From Bromus sterilis (Eukaryota; Streptophyta; Magnoliopsida; Poales; Poaceae): DNA of 64,000 bases. The stretch covers positions 1,984,001 to 2,048,000 of the forward strand of contig OX465600.1 in the NCBI GenBank assembly GCA_950022295.1, written 5' to 3'. Shown piece by piece: positions 1-10,640 of the stretch; positions within the stretch are counted from its first letter, which is position 1, and the number at the start of each line of letters is the position of its first letter. The position numbers and the translations under genes are program-made. The notes under the pieces were generated by a model that was given only the letters and a program-made list of their open reading frames with translations, did not search any database and had not been told where the DNA came from.

Positions 1-513
1 GCAGGAGAGACGCAAGAATTCGTTGGACAACATCATCTCCTTGTCCTCATCATCCTTCACCTTGTCCTCTGTTGTGTCCTCCACCGCCGCCACGGCATCC
101 TTGCATAAATCCTCTGAGATCTTCATTAATTTGGATGCAGTGCGAACCAGGTCTTGGCCCTTGTAGGAAGAGATGGCGACATGGGAAGAACTCGACAGAA
201 ATTGTGACATGGATAGCATCCGGTGGCCAAAGGGCAAAGTGTCTTGGAGGATGAAATCAAAGTAGTTGATGAATTCTGTGTCGTCGTCTCTAACCTGAAG
301 TGATTCCATCTTCTTCTCGATGGAGACGGGCGATGTGTTCTCTTCCATGATTCCCTTTTGAGCAACCCTCGACGTTGTTGTTGTTGTTGTGGAGATGGTG
401 TCCTCCCACTCCCAGAGTGAAATCGTGGGAGTAAGGGACTTCAGCAAGTCTCTGCGCTCCCTCTCCAGAGACATGATGTCCTCTAGCAGCATCGATAACT
501 CAGACTCCTCCAT
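1..513 (-). CDS. Uncharacterised helical protein, N-terminal part, cut by the window edge
   Basis: The minus strand is open for 171 codons from an ATG at 513 (MEESELSMLLED) to the left edge with no stop, so this is the 5' part of a gene whose end lies outside the window. The protein starts with an acidic, coiled-coil-like helix (residues 3-27, LERERRDLLK) and has a Thr run at 42-47. A second helical stretch contains FDFILQDTLPFGHRM (85-99) and continues to about residue 150. That stretch resembles residues 93-107 of the divergent neighbour at 980 (LDLLFHETHKLGYRI), which belongs to the DUF6598 family, so I infer the two are paralogues and that a DUF6598 domain may follow beyond position 1. 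No catalytic motif, signal peptide or membrane segment is visible. The function is unknown. A splice donor inside the open frame cannot be excluded. Confidence 0.6.
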   Translation of the reverse strand, partial: MEESELSMLLEDIMSLERERRDLLKSLTPTISLWEWEDTISTTTTTTSRVAQKGIMEENTSPVSIEKKMESLQVRDDDTEFINYFDFILQDTLPFGHRMLSMSQFLSSSSHVAISSYKGQDLVRTASKLMKISEDLCKDAVAAVEDTTEDKVKDDEDKEMMLSNEFLRLSC

Positions 514-979
514 CTCCCTGCCAAAGGCACAAGTCGCGCCTCTCTCTTCTACTTAAATTATTTGGTTTCTCTTGTTCCCAACACGGTACAAAACTCACAC
601 GTATACACTTGTGTATATATAGGACCAAGCCGTGCACCTAGCCGGCCGATCTGAACCAACACCTAGACTTATACGGATTAGCACTCTCTCGTACACACGA
701 CCAAGCCTTATATTACCAAATCAACATGTACCAAAAATAGCACATGGAAATCGACTCTTCCTAGACTTTCCAATTTCTACGCGCTAGTACTAGTACACTC
801 AACTCGTGGCATACTAACTGATTCGGGAACTTTTTCCAATCCGACACGTTTCCGTGTACAACAGTACGTGTTTAAGTCTAGTCTAAGTCGTCTAACACAG
901 ACAGACAATATATCATCTCGGGAAATAAGCAGGCCTGGGCGGCGCCGGCAGCAGAAACAGCTAGCGGCCGGAGAGGGAC
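514..979. promoter_or_regulatory. Divergent intergenic region between two paralogous genes
   Basis: These 466 bases separate two outward-facing start codons. A TATATATA run at about 613-620 lies some 100 bases upstream of the minus-strand gene. An AATATATC stretch at about 908-915 lies some 65 bases upstream of the plus-strand gene. Either could be a TATA box. No other element is recognised. Confidence 0.35.
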
Positions 980-3894
980 ATGGGGTCGATCTCTGCTTCG
1001 TCGGAGAAGAAAGACTTGGTTGACGCTCTTTCTCGCCACCGTGAGATCCTGAGGTGGGAGACCAATTTACTCAAGACTGAGATCACGTCCCGGAATCTTG
1101 CGACGATCGCCGGAAAGAAGGCTTATCTAAAGAGGCATCACTCCGATGGGAGGTCACAAACTTGCGCACCACCACCCCAGTTGGTGGATCAGAAGAAGAT
1201 CGTAAGCTTGCCTCTGGTGACTTTGCCCTACCTTGTTGATAATCAGGAGGAGGCCCTCGATCTGCTTTTTCACGAGACGCACAAATTGGGCTACCGGATC
1301 CAATCTCTAAGGCAACTCGATGTCCCAATCCCATTGGAGAAGCTTAGATTACTGTTTCTCATGTCGAAAGAATGTTTGAGGATCTGCAAATCCATAGCGA
1401 GGCATGGATCGCCACCAAGTTCATGCAAATCTTCTCAGGATGCAGAAATTTCGATTTTCAAAGAGCGTCGCCTCGGCTGGGAGTCTACTTGGGGAAGTCC
1501 TGTGTTTAGGTGCGGCGGCTTCAATGATATAAGTAAGACTTCATCCGCCTAACTTAATCTTCTTTAGTCAGATTTGCTTCCTTTTTCTTTCTCAACTAGG
1601 TTACACCCCACGCGTTGTCGTGAAAATTGGTTGCATTATATTTTGATGAATTTTCTTGTATAAACATGAATATTGGAACTAGAGGTATATTGCATATGTT
1701 TCATCATATCATATGTGCATTAAGTTATGGGCAGGAAGATTAAAAAAAATCACAAAAGTATGAAATAATAAATTTTGTGTGGAAGACACATGCACACATG
1801 CAATTATTTTTAAAGCTTAATGGAGTGATGAGGTGGCATAGATGCATGTCTTCTAAAATAGTTAGTGAGTGCTAGCTAGCTATGTAGATATAAAAGATTG
1901 AAAGTTGATGTAGCATGCATGGTGAGATGGATAATGTGCATGTAGAGATAATAGCTTGTAATTGTTTTTTAGATGCTTGAGGAATTAAACGTCTGATGTG
2001 GCATGTATGATTAGGTGGATAATGTGCATATAGAGAAAACTGATGTGACATGCATGATAAGATGGATAGTGTGCATGTAAAGAGAATTGGTAGTAGTGGG
2101 GATCAACTTTTTAAAAATAATAGATAATAGATATGTTTGCTCATTTATCTTCTTGTATGTATAGTAAAAATAGTGTACGTCCCTTGATTTACTAATCTCA
2201 AGATTTATATAACACTATGGGCATTGTTGATTCTGCAGCCACACTGTCCCCTCTGCATTTTACACCTTCACCTGGTTTCTACCCATCCTTTGGCTACTCC
2301 ACCATGGCCTTGCAGATCTACTCCTTCAAAATCTTTGACCTAAATGACAACTTGAAGTGGCCACTCTATGTGTATGGTGTGGTCGCTGCTCGAGACGATG
2401 TCGACTCTAATCGCAACCTTCTTTTCTCTCGCTCCAGGGCTAACTGCCAGCTAGTCACTAAAAAGGTATGTATATAATATATGCAACATGCATGTTTTTC
2501 CTTCCTCCTTGCATTCATCTGATCTTGTGTACGTATTATACTCACTCTTTTAAATAACGGGCTATGGTAAATAGCGGTTAACCTCTAAATACGCTATAGC
2601 GGGCTATAGCGGGATATTTATACATGATACCATTTAGCGGTATCTTGTTGAATAGGCTATAGCGGGGCTATAGCTTTTGCTATATCCGGCTATTTAAAAC
2701 TTTGGTTATACTAGAAGTAACTTGAATATTCGGCTGGGTCACTGGCTAGTGGCTGCTACACTTTTCAGTTAATGAGATACAATATTCAGTTAACAAGATA
2801 TAATATTTAAGCATCCTTGTAGGAAAGACATCATATCTAGCTGCTTGAGCATGCACTGGAGTTAAAATTTTATTTACGTGAGACACACAAGATATAGAAA
2901 GAAAGATAAAAGGAAAAATAACTAAAGGTTCATGCCGGAAACAAAAGCCCTAGTGCTTGCACCCGAGCAAAAAGCAAGTAGCATGCAGATTGACTATGCC
3001 TATGCGTCTGAGTAACCAAGCACTCTCTACTTTGGTTAACTTTCATGTGTGAACATGTCTTGCAGACATCACCTTTATACTCTCTAGTTTGTTAATTTGT
3101 TTCCTGAAAATGGAAGCTTATCTTCCCTTTATCAGGAACAAGAACGTCATTGAGTTTGTTCCTAAGAAAAGTTGTGATGGTCTATTTCATTTTAGTGCTT
3201 TACAATGCTTTCCATACTATCTTATATTATATGTTCGTCCGTTTCAATTAAGCATTAGTAAGGATAATGATTATGTTTGCAGGATCCTTTTTTGCGCTTG
3301 ACTGGACCTTCTCGTGCAATTCTGGCTGATGACGCTATTGACTTTGAAGTCGAACTAAGGATAAAAGATGGAACATATCAGTCCCAAGACAAAGCATTGA
3401 TCAGTTCTACTTACCACCACAATTCCAGCGGTTGTACTGCTCGTTTCCCTGGCCACTCTTGTTCGGCAGAGTTGAGACTTGAGACACTTCCTCTAGCGGT
3501 CCAGGCAACTATCTTGTCTGTTCGTGTTTGTAAAGGGAGGTGGCCTTTTGAATGCGGAGGTCGAGTTGCTTGCTCCTCGTCATTTTCAAAGGCTATTGAT
3601 CCCACATGTGAGCAAGTTGTGCTGCTTGATTGTGTTGAAAAAATCCCTGAAGATGGACTAGATGGTTACCTTCCTCTCTCAAGGAATGTTGTTTCGGTAG
3701 AATTACGAAGAGGATTGGAAGTTGGCATACAAGCCTATAGGGGATCTGGTAGTCCATCCGGATCTGGTCTTGTTTACTTCCCTCCCGAGACATGCAATGT
3801 AAGTCAGGGTAGATGTTTGGTCTTGGGCTCTGAAGTCGAGGTCACCGTTGCTTGGTCCCGGCTTGTCCGGGATAAGATGTATGTCTTGTCCTGA
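980..3894 (+). CDS. DUF6598 domain protein (three exons)
   Basis: Exons at 980-1532, 2239-2465 and 3283-3894 join to 463 residues. The first donor (GTAAGA at 1533) leaves phase 1, which fits the acceptor TTCTGCAG at 2238. The second intron (GTATGT at 2466, TTTGCAG at 3282) is phase 0. Joining exons 1 and 2 gives FNDITTLSPLHFTPSPG, the entry motif I know from grass DUF6598 proteins. It is followed by WPLYVYGVVAARD, then DSNRNLLFSRSRANC, then LTGPSRAI, all family hallmarks. Residues 1-184 form a helical N-terminal region with a Lys-rich patch and a stretch shared with the divergent gene at 1-513. No signal peptide or membrane segment is seen. DUF6598 has no assigned biochemical role; I do not propose one. 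The intron-1 donor is the least certain element: without it, exon 1 would stop after 190 codons. Confidence 0.8.
1907..2086 (+). repeat. Degenerate direct repeats in intron 1 of the DUF6598 gene
   Basis: Three copies of a unit of about 45 bases (GATGT-GCATG-ATG followed by GATGGATAATGTGCATGTA) lie at 1907-1949, 1995-2038 and 2042-2086. A weaker match lies near 1826. They are AT-rich and non-coding. Confidence 0.6.
2546..2700. mobile_element. Small MITE-like inverted-repeat element in intron 2
   Basis: The ends are inverted: CTTTTAAATAACGGGCTAT on the left matches the reverse complement of ATATCCGGCTATTTAAAAC on the right. The interior repeats GCTATAGC several times. No clear target duplication is visible, so the superfamily is not assigned. 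Confidence 0.5.
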
Positions 3895-4060
3895 TCGAGG
3901 GATATACTACCCAGACTAGTGTGCTATATTGCTCATCTATTGTTTTTGTTTTTTTGCTAGCTTGGTCGCGGCTGTCCAGGATGTCTTGTCCGGGGCAAGA
4001 TAGATATGTCGATCGAGGGATATACTACCCAGGCTAATGTGCTATCTTGCCCATCTATTT
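3850..4060 (+). repeat. Direct duplication across the DUF6598 stop codon and 3' flank
   Basis: The block 3850-3958, which holds the last codons, the stop and the start of the 3' flank, is repeated with small changes at 3961-4060. Both copies carry GATCGAGGGATATACTACCC followed by GTGCTAT-TTGC-CATCTATT. Confidence 0.65.
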
Positions 4061-4239
4061 TGTTTGGATAGTGGTTTGTTCAAATGATTGAAAGTACTTG
4101 TATGTCGGACAACTATGCAAGTAGGAGTGATTTCCCAACTGTGTGTGTATCAACTCTACATTATGTTCTCTGACGATAACTTAATGTACTATGTTTTCAT
4201 TAATGAGCACTTGTATTATCTAAAATGTCTAAATAGCTG

Positions 4240-5345
4240 GCATTTTTTTAACTGACAACCGGGGAGGGGGAGGCTCCGATCCCACCTCAATATTGTCATA
4301 ACAAAGAGTGTTTACAAGTGTTAGGTCACGCGATAAGAGAAGTCTCGCCACAATCCAGCATGGACTTTCAGGTCCGCATGTTTAAGGCGGTGATACCAAA
4401 GATTGAGGTCAAAGATGATAGCTCTAGTTACATCTTCAGGGCTATAAGTTGCATCCCTAAACGTATTCATATTGCATGCTTCCCAAATCTTCCATAGCAC
4501 AAGGAGAATGAGAGGCCACAGTGAGTGCGGTAGCACAACTTGACATGACGAAGATCATAGCCCTGAATGGGGGAGAAACTTGGTTGGATACCTAGATAAT
4601 GCCAAATGTCACTGGCGACTGTACATCGGAAGAACAGGTGTGATCGGTGTTCTATTTTTGCATTTAATCAAGGGCGTGCATAAGTCTCGATGATTTTCTT
4701 GCGGTGGAGATTTTCTCTTGTATTCAACGGCCTGTTAAGATAGAAGATCCATCCAAACGCCCACACCCGGATAGGGGCACTGGATTCCCAAATATATGTG
4801 AGGCTGGGATCTCACAAATGAGTGGCGAGAGTATCATAGGCTCTCTTAGTGGAGAAAGCTTCTCCATTAAGCAAATGTTTGACATCAGGCGATTCCTAGA
4901 GGGGCACACATCCTGCAAAAAAATCCGCAAGGCAACAAGTTCATTGGTAGCAGTTATGGTTAGCCGGTTATGCAAGCCTAGATCGATCACATCCATCATA
5001 ATCTTTCCCACTAGAATATTTGGTTTTGTATAGTGTGTAAAAAGAGTTGGAAATGCGGTATAAAGGGACTCGGAGAGTAACCAATGATCTAACCAAAAGA
5101 ATGTGGCAGAACCATTCCCAATGCTCACTTGTCGTGGAAGGAGACATTTTTACCAAGCCAAACATGTAGAGGGGAGTGGTTGAGAATCTAACCCTTCCAA
5201 GTCAAAAGGCGCTAATATGCAAATTTCAACATAAAGCAGAAAAATTATGCTTGTAAGTTTTTAACCCTAAGACCACCAACCAGCTTAGGCATACAACCGC
5301 AGTACCACACCGCAAGGCACTTGGCCCACGAGAAAGAGTCATCTT
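4240..5345 (-). mobile_element. 5'-truncated LINE remnant (ORF2 C-terminal part)
   Basis: On the minus strand broken frames read CMPKLVGGLRVKNLQA (about 5300-5250), then SIGNGSATFFWLDHWL (about 5125), then WKIWEACNMNTFRDA (about 4490). These are typical of the region after the reverse transcriptase in plant LINEs, including the zf-RVT zinc-binding part. A T-run at 4243-4249 fits a short poly(A) tail read on the other strand. Several frameshifts and stops show that it is inactive. Confidence 0.75.
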
Positions 5346-5599
5346 AGATCAGAAAATTATTCTCATGTGTTTACCAATCTCCTCAAGAATGCTCTTGAGA
5401 AGAGTAAACAAAGCATATAGTAAGTGCTTAAAATACAAGTAGTGAGCGCACACATTAGCAACCGCCATTGGTGAGTTTGGTCCATGGGTATCCATGGCCC
5501 AGATTGCCAGTGGTGGGTCCTTTTAACTACATGTCAGTGGTGGTCCTTATTTTTCATCAGCCACTTGGTACCTTGCCAAATAACCAGTGGTGAATGCCA
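5346..5599. other. Unclassified spacer between LINE and Copia remnants
   Basis: No gene is visible. A TGG-rich stretch at 5465-5590 contains loose repeats of CAGTGGTG and CCATGG. It separates the LINE remnant from the Copia remnant and interrupts the latter's downstream part. Confidence 0.3.
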
Positions 5600-6515
5600 T
5601 GGTTTGCTCATCAATGAGTTTGAGGGTAGTCCCAAAGATTAGTATGGCATCAACATAAAAACAAAAGTCCACTCCCTCAGCCATACCATAGAGGTAATAG
5701 ACACATTTGTCAGCCTCGTTGAGGACAAAGCGTGTGAAAGTTAAGTTTTATCCAACTTCTCTTGACATTTCTTAGATACTAAGGAGTGTAGTGTTTTGGC
5801 TCTTGGGTGCATGCGCTACCATGGGTGATAGTAAAATCATTAAAATAGTAAATGAAATTTAAAAAACTTATTTTTTGTGATGCAAGATGCATATGTTCGC
5901 GACATCTGTACCAAATTTCGTGGAGTTTGAAAATTTGATGAGCTCTTAGTAAAAATGACACATTTCAGGATTGTGGAAAACTTTTGAAAATTTCATTGTT
6001 CATAAGTGTTTTTGTGTTTTTCCCACAAACTGCTCGAATATCTAAACACCCTGAAATTTTGCACAGGCATCACGCGCGTAAGCATATTGCACTCTAAAAA
6101 AAATCTGTTTTTTCAATTTATATGCTATTTTTTTATTATACTAGTTAGTAGGTGCGTGCGCTTCCAAGAGCCGTTTGGTATTTCTGCTTGTTCAAGCCAT
6201 ATAAAGATTTTAGTAACTTACAAAACTTCATTTGCTGACTCGATACTACAAATCCGTCCGGTTGTTCCATATTAATTTCCTTGTCTATCTCTTCATTATC
6301 ACTTCATGAACGGAAAGACCACGTTAGGCAGCCAAAGATGCTAGTACTCTGATTGTAGTCAGTCTAGCCACATGTAAGTAACTATCAAATAAATCTTTGA
6401 TTTCTTCGTGGGTACAACCCGCAACAAGCATTGCCTTGTACTTTTCAATAGTAACATCGAATCTGAGTTTTCTTTTGATACTCATTTGCCTTTCGCACCG
6501 GAACAGATGACTCAC
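5600..6515 (-). pseudogene. Copia reverse transcriptase remnant, split by a MITE
   Basis: Read on minus from 6515, the fragment gives FDVTIEKYKAMLVAGC, HVARLTTIRVLASLAA, then after a break EINMEQPDGFVV and CKLLKSLYGL (about 6270-6195). After the insertion at 5798-6172 it continues with CQEKLDKT and TRFVLNEADKCVYYLYG (about 5745-5690). This is the ordered N- to C-terminal core of a Copia (Ty1-type) reverse transcriptase. The catalytic YVDD motif reads YVDA (about 5645), and frameshifts occur near 5750 and 6330. It is a dead fragment without LTRs in view. Confidence 0.75.
5798..6172. mobile_element. MITE inserted in the Copia remnant
   Basis: The left end GGCTCTTGGGTGCATGCGCT matches the reverse complement of the right end, GGCTCTTGGAAGCGCACGCA. 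The interior is AT-rich and has no coding capacity. It falls inside the Copia reverse transcriptase reading frame, so it inserted after that element. The target duplication is not clear. Confidence 0.65.
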
Positions 6516-6957
6516 TTATGCTATCTCTGTATAACTCTCAGTCAAATGATAGTGGCTGGCATAACAGTGCAGAGATTTGAACCAAGAATCACCTATACTC
6601 TCTCTCTTTATCATAGTAGAACAAATATATCCAAAAAGAACTATACCAGGAATAGGGTCAGGCCAGCTTTCTATTTGATGATTAGGTCTTAATCAATCAA
6701 TCACACGGGGGTTGCAAATTGCAATGCCAGGACGCTGGAGAGCAGCAGAAGCAGCATCACAAGCCTTGGCGCAGTGGTGCTTCTACTGGAGCCGCTGCAG
6801 ACGAGCCGGCTGTTGCGGTACGAGCACACCGGCTGCTTCCTGGAACAACAGAATGTACAAAACCAAACGGTTAGCACTTAGCAGGAGCAAATATCCATTG
6901 AATTGTCTGGCATTCAGAGAGATATGTGCCATGTAAGCCTGGCACAAACTTATCAAA
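6516..6957. other. 3' flank of the thaumatin-like gene
   Basis: No separate gene is recognised. The segment probably holds the 3' untranslated part of the minus-strand thaumatin-like gene and unclassified sequence. Confidence 0.3.
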
Positions 6958-8055
6958 TCAGAATGGCACTATATATTGAGAAATTGGTGGTGTGTATGAT
7001 TGCTGGCTGGTGTCATTCAATAACTGGACAGGTAGCAGATTGTGTGAAGAATCGGATGTTTTGACCACAAGATTTTCAAAGGCATGGAGGAATTTCATTT
7101 CAGAGAGGATAAGAGTGTCAGAGTAATACATGTTGTCGGCGCAGAAGGTGATGGTGTAGTCGGGCGACTGGGCGCAGGTGAAGATGGAGGAAGGGTCGTC
7201 GTAGGCGTAGCTGTAGGCGGCCGGGCAGGCAGCTTTGAACTTCTTGGAGTAGAAGGTCGGCTGGCAGGCCACCGGGTTGGCGAACTGCCCACGGCAGCAG
7301 TACTGGTCTGTGCCAAACACGTCGCACGCGCTCCGGCACGCCACCACCTTCCCCCCATTGCCCTTCACGGCTAGCTCCGACGGGCAGCCCCGGCGAAGGT
7401 CGCCATCGCACCCTGCCGTCGGGCAGCCAGTCCAGTTGGCACTCGCCGGGGTCGGGGTCACCACCACCGGCAGGTTGAACCCGTCCACCAGGCTCACGTC
7501 GTAGTAGTCAGTCCCCGCCAGAGTGAACTCCGCCAGGGTAGCCGGTGTGGCACCCGTCGCCGATGTGCACTGCAGCGACGTCCCGCACCCGCCCGTCTCA
7601 CACGTGCCGTTGCCAGCCGAGTCGAAGTCGCACCCGGTCCTGCCCCACACGCGGCCCGACCACCCCACAGGCGCCGTGAACACCACCGACTCACCGGCGC
7701 GGAGCACGTACCCACCGCCACCGAAGCTCTCGCCCGGTGTCACCGCCGGCCACACCTCCGTCTTGCACTGGTTGATGAGCGTGAACTGCCGGGTCGCGTC
7801 TGCACGCTTCGTTCCCCCTGTCACAACAATAAAAAGAAAGTTATTTTTTCAGTTAATACTACTGCAACCTCTAGAGCATCTAGTAGCAATCTGATAAATG
7901 AACTGAACTTCAGACAAACAATCGAGCATAGGGTGGGAGAAAGTGAGGGGAGATGAAGAAATTTGATTCTGAAGAGCAGTACCTGAGAAGAAGCAGATGA
8001 GAAACAGAGGCAGAAGCAGGGCACTCCCCCGCCTTGGTCCTGGGGACCTACCCAT
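6958..8055 (-). CDS. Thaumatin-like protein (PR-5 family), two exons
   Basis: Exon 1 (8055-7983, 24 codons plus one base) encodes a basic start and a hydrophobic core, LLLPLFLICFF, typical of a secretion signal. A GTACTG donor and a TTGTGACAG acceptor join it in phase to exon 2 (7817-6958), giving 310 residues. The mature part begins near RQFTLINQC and carries family features in order: VWGRTGCDF, CGTSLQCTSATG, LAEFTLAG, DYYDVSLVDGFNLP, CDGDLRRGCPSEL, CDVFGTDQYCCRG and YSYAYDDPSSIFTC. These include the acidic-cleft residues (R, E and three D) of thaumatin folds and many cysteines expected to pair. The usual TGDCG of the signature reads TGGCG here. A 50-residue tail follows the last conserved Cys. 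Family members are secreted and often act in defence or bind glucans; that role is inferred. Confidence 0.9.
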
Positions 8056-8110
8056 TGCAGATTCAGAAGCAGCAACAACGGTGAAAAAACCCAGGTGCTG
8101 TGTATGGGTG

Positions 8111-8116
8111 TATATA
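8111..8116 (-). promoter_or_regulatory. Probable TATA box of the thaumatin-like gene
   Basis: The minus strand reads GCTATATACACC, placing a TATATA about 56-61 bases upstream of the start codon at 8055. The spacing is normal for a plant promoter with a short leader. Confidence 0.5.
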
Positions 8117-8128
8117 GCTAGGTAGGTA

Positions 8129-8872
8129 GATATACTAATAGCAACACAGGAGACGAGATAATATTTTAGAGTTAACACAAAGTGAGAATACGTGATGGGA
8201 AGGTTCAGGTGAGGCATGCCACAAACCTTGCTTGCCATGGCCTCCTTCCTTGCTTGCTTCCCATGGGTTCCTCTTGCCATTTCTTCCTCAGATTCTCCAG
8301 CCAGCCAGGCAGAACCTCTTGCTGCTTTTTCCTCTGTGCCAAGACTTGGAAACATGGCACTTGTGGTTGTGTCCATTCCTGGGAACACAAGGCACAGACA
8401 TGATCCCCTCCTGCTTCAAGCAACAACACACCTTCAGGACCAACATAAAACATCTCAAGCTAGCAGCACAACTGCCAGACAGGATGAACCCGGGCACCGA
8501 CATATCAGATAAACAAGGTTCAAGCAATACAGGAAACAATATCAGACATCGTTGGACATCTTGCTGACATGCATAGATTGGAGGTCACACAAAGATTGTT
8601 ATTACACCAAGCCTACCATCAATGGATGGTAATGTCTTAACTCTTGCTACACTAAGGAACTGCTGCTTTGCAGCTGGACACAATTAGAGCGCAGCTGCAT
8701 CAAACAAATCGATGATTTATTACCATCACACCACAGGAAGATAACTAAATCAATGATTATTACTATCACTCCATCACAGATCTACGGGTGTAATGCCCCG
8801 GGCACAAGAAAAATCTTCTTGCGTTATGGGACTGCAGCCTCCGGAGCTGTTTCATTGACCGTCGAGAACTCA
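8129..8872. other. Intergenic region between two minus-strand genes
   Basis: It should contain the upstream promoter of the thaumatin-like gene and the 3' untranslated region of the RRM gene. Short open frames on both strands have no family likeness. No repeat is recognised. Confidence 0.3.
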
Positions 8873-9830
8873 TCAGTCGTCTCCCAGCTTGACCTTGTAA
8901 TGCTGAGCGAGTTTCTCGATGTTCCCATTGTTCACGATGGTCTCAAGCATGTCGTACTTATTGTAGTTTGCTTCCAGTGTTTCCTGCTGCTGTGCCGCCA
9001 GCTCCTTCTCCTCTTCCAATTGCGTCTAAAGGGACAAAAATAAAGATCAGCAAGATAATGGCTCGGATACAAAAAAAAAACAAGGTTTAAAGCAACTGTA
9101 TCGCGTTTTAAAGAACCGCAGCAGCATCAAAATTCTCAAAATATTTTTTGACATCTCTGGTTCCAATTGCATAAAAAATTCCTATATTCTCATGTTCTCT
9201 GAGCAGGTGTTTTTCTTCTTCTCATATTAGCGCATAAAGAAAAGCAGAAAGATTTGCATCTTTTATTGGCAGTAGACACACAAGTAGTACATAAGAAGAC
9301 AAGTAAAGAAATAACTACTTCACCTTGAGTAGTGCCATATTTTCTGCTTCTTGCCTCCTGGCAAGGCTCTTCAGCTTATTCATCCCAGCATGCCCTGGGT
9401 CTCCTTGCTTTACCCAGTTGAACTCAATCTTCAAGCCAGGATTCCTAGGGCGGTCCGAAAACATCTCGGGCTTTGCAAAGACGGCTCTGACAGGCCTGGG
9501 CATCCCACCGATGATGAAAGGGAAGTTATTCATGAGGTCCACAGCAGCCTTGGCCTGCGACTCATTGTCCACCTCCACCAACACAGCAGCGGGGATATCG
9601 TACTGGATCGTGTAGTTCTCGATGAAGTCTGTGTTGACAACGTTGGCGCACTGGGCGAGAGACGCCTTGATAACCTGGCTGGTGACCAGAGGGGAGAGCT
9701 GATCGATGTATATCGTCCTCTTGACCCTCTCCTCGAAATCGGCATACTCCTTCTCAGCCTGTTCGCCCTTCGCCTGTTCATCCTTCAGATCATGTTCGTC
9801 CATCTGAGCCTGTTCCTCGGACGCCGCCAT
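8873..9830 (-). CDS. RRM protein resembling AIPP1/EDM3
   Basis: Coding exons 9830-9324 (169 codons) and 9025-8873 (50 codons plus stop) give 219 residues. The intron has GTGAAG as donor and CCTTTAG as acceptor, in phase 0. I chose MAASEEQ as start because a strong acceptor (TTCCCCGCAG, ending at 9849) lies 18 bases upstream of it. Residues 1-35 are acidic and Gln-rich. An RNA-recognition-motif-like fold spans about 38-118, with TIYIDQLSP as the RNP2-like strand and a degenerate RNP1. The region KIEFNWVKQGDPGHAGMNKL (134-153) and a C-terminal coiled coil (160-219) follow. The layout matches the plant protein AIPP1/EDM3, which in Arabidopsis works with ASI1 and EDM2 to control polyadenylation at genes with intronic heterochromatin. 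The match is from memory of the family and orthology is inferred. Confidence 0.8.
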
Positions 9831-9848
9831 AGGAGCCAAGCGCGACTT

Positions 9849-10383
9849 CTGCGGGGAATAACAACGCATAGCAACAGTCACTCATAATGGCTAAGATTTC
9901 CATGCAGTAATTAAGAATAAACATGTATAAACAGAGCCGGCAAACATCAAAGACAATTATAAGCAGTGGAGGGTTGTTTATCTATCTCCTGTTAACAGAG
10001 TGTGGCTCCCATCACCCTCATCTAGAAACAGGGGCCAGCATGGGTGTTCTTTGCAGGATTTGGGCAAGCATTTTTTGATGAAAGGGTGGTTGCCCCGATT
10101 TCCATTATAGGAAACCTAAAATTGTACCACCACAGCACAACCACCACCTCAAACAGCACAAGCAGCCACCCCCAGCTGCAACTACTCGAGCATAGGGTGG
10201 GAAAGGAAAAAAAGGCCCATGCAAAATGTTCATGAACATCGCTCGGCACATCATCACTCGGATCAAACAGACAAAAGATGAAATCCTGAGCTAGATCTAG
10301 ACGGCGCGCGCCCAGAAGCAGTGAAATTAAGCGGGATTTCTAGTGAACTTTAATCGCTGGATGAAGATGGGGAAACCTCGTAC
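9849..10383 (-). other. 5' UTR intron of the RRM gene
   Basis: The minus strand has a donor GAG|GTACGAGG at 10384/10383 and an acceptor TTCCCCGCAG ending at 9849. These would place an intron in the leader, 18 bases before the start codon. Confidence 0.5.
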
Positions 10384-10640
10384 CTCGAAACCTAATGGGC
10401 GGACGCGGCGGAGAGAGCAGGAGCGCGGTGTCCAGACGAGCAAGAACGTAGGCCGGCGGCGACGCGCGTGAGATGCGGCGGCGGCGCGGGGCGTGGGGGG
10501 TGAGGGGCGACCGGCAGGGCTGAGGCGGGCGGGCGGGCGGGATTGAGCCGTCGGCCGACGGCGGCGGCGGCGGCGGCGGTAGGGACTAGACGAGAGATTA
10601 CGGCGTTTTGGGAAAAAGGGGTGTGCTTTCAGGAGGGACG
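10384..10640 (-). promoter_or_regulatory. GC-rich leader exon and core promoter of the RRM gene
   Basis: The region is very GC-rich, with a run of eight CGG/GGC triplets at about 10555-10581 and several GGGCGGGCGGG motifs. It has a CpG-island look and lies just upstream of the predicted UTR intron. No TATA box is seen. Confidence 0.45.
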
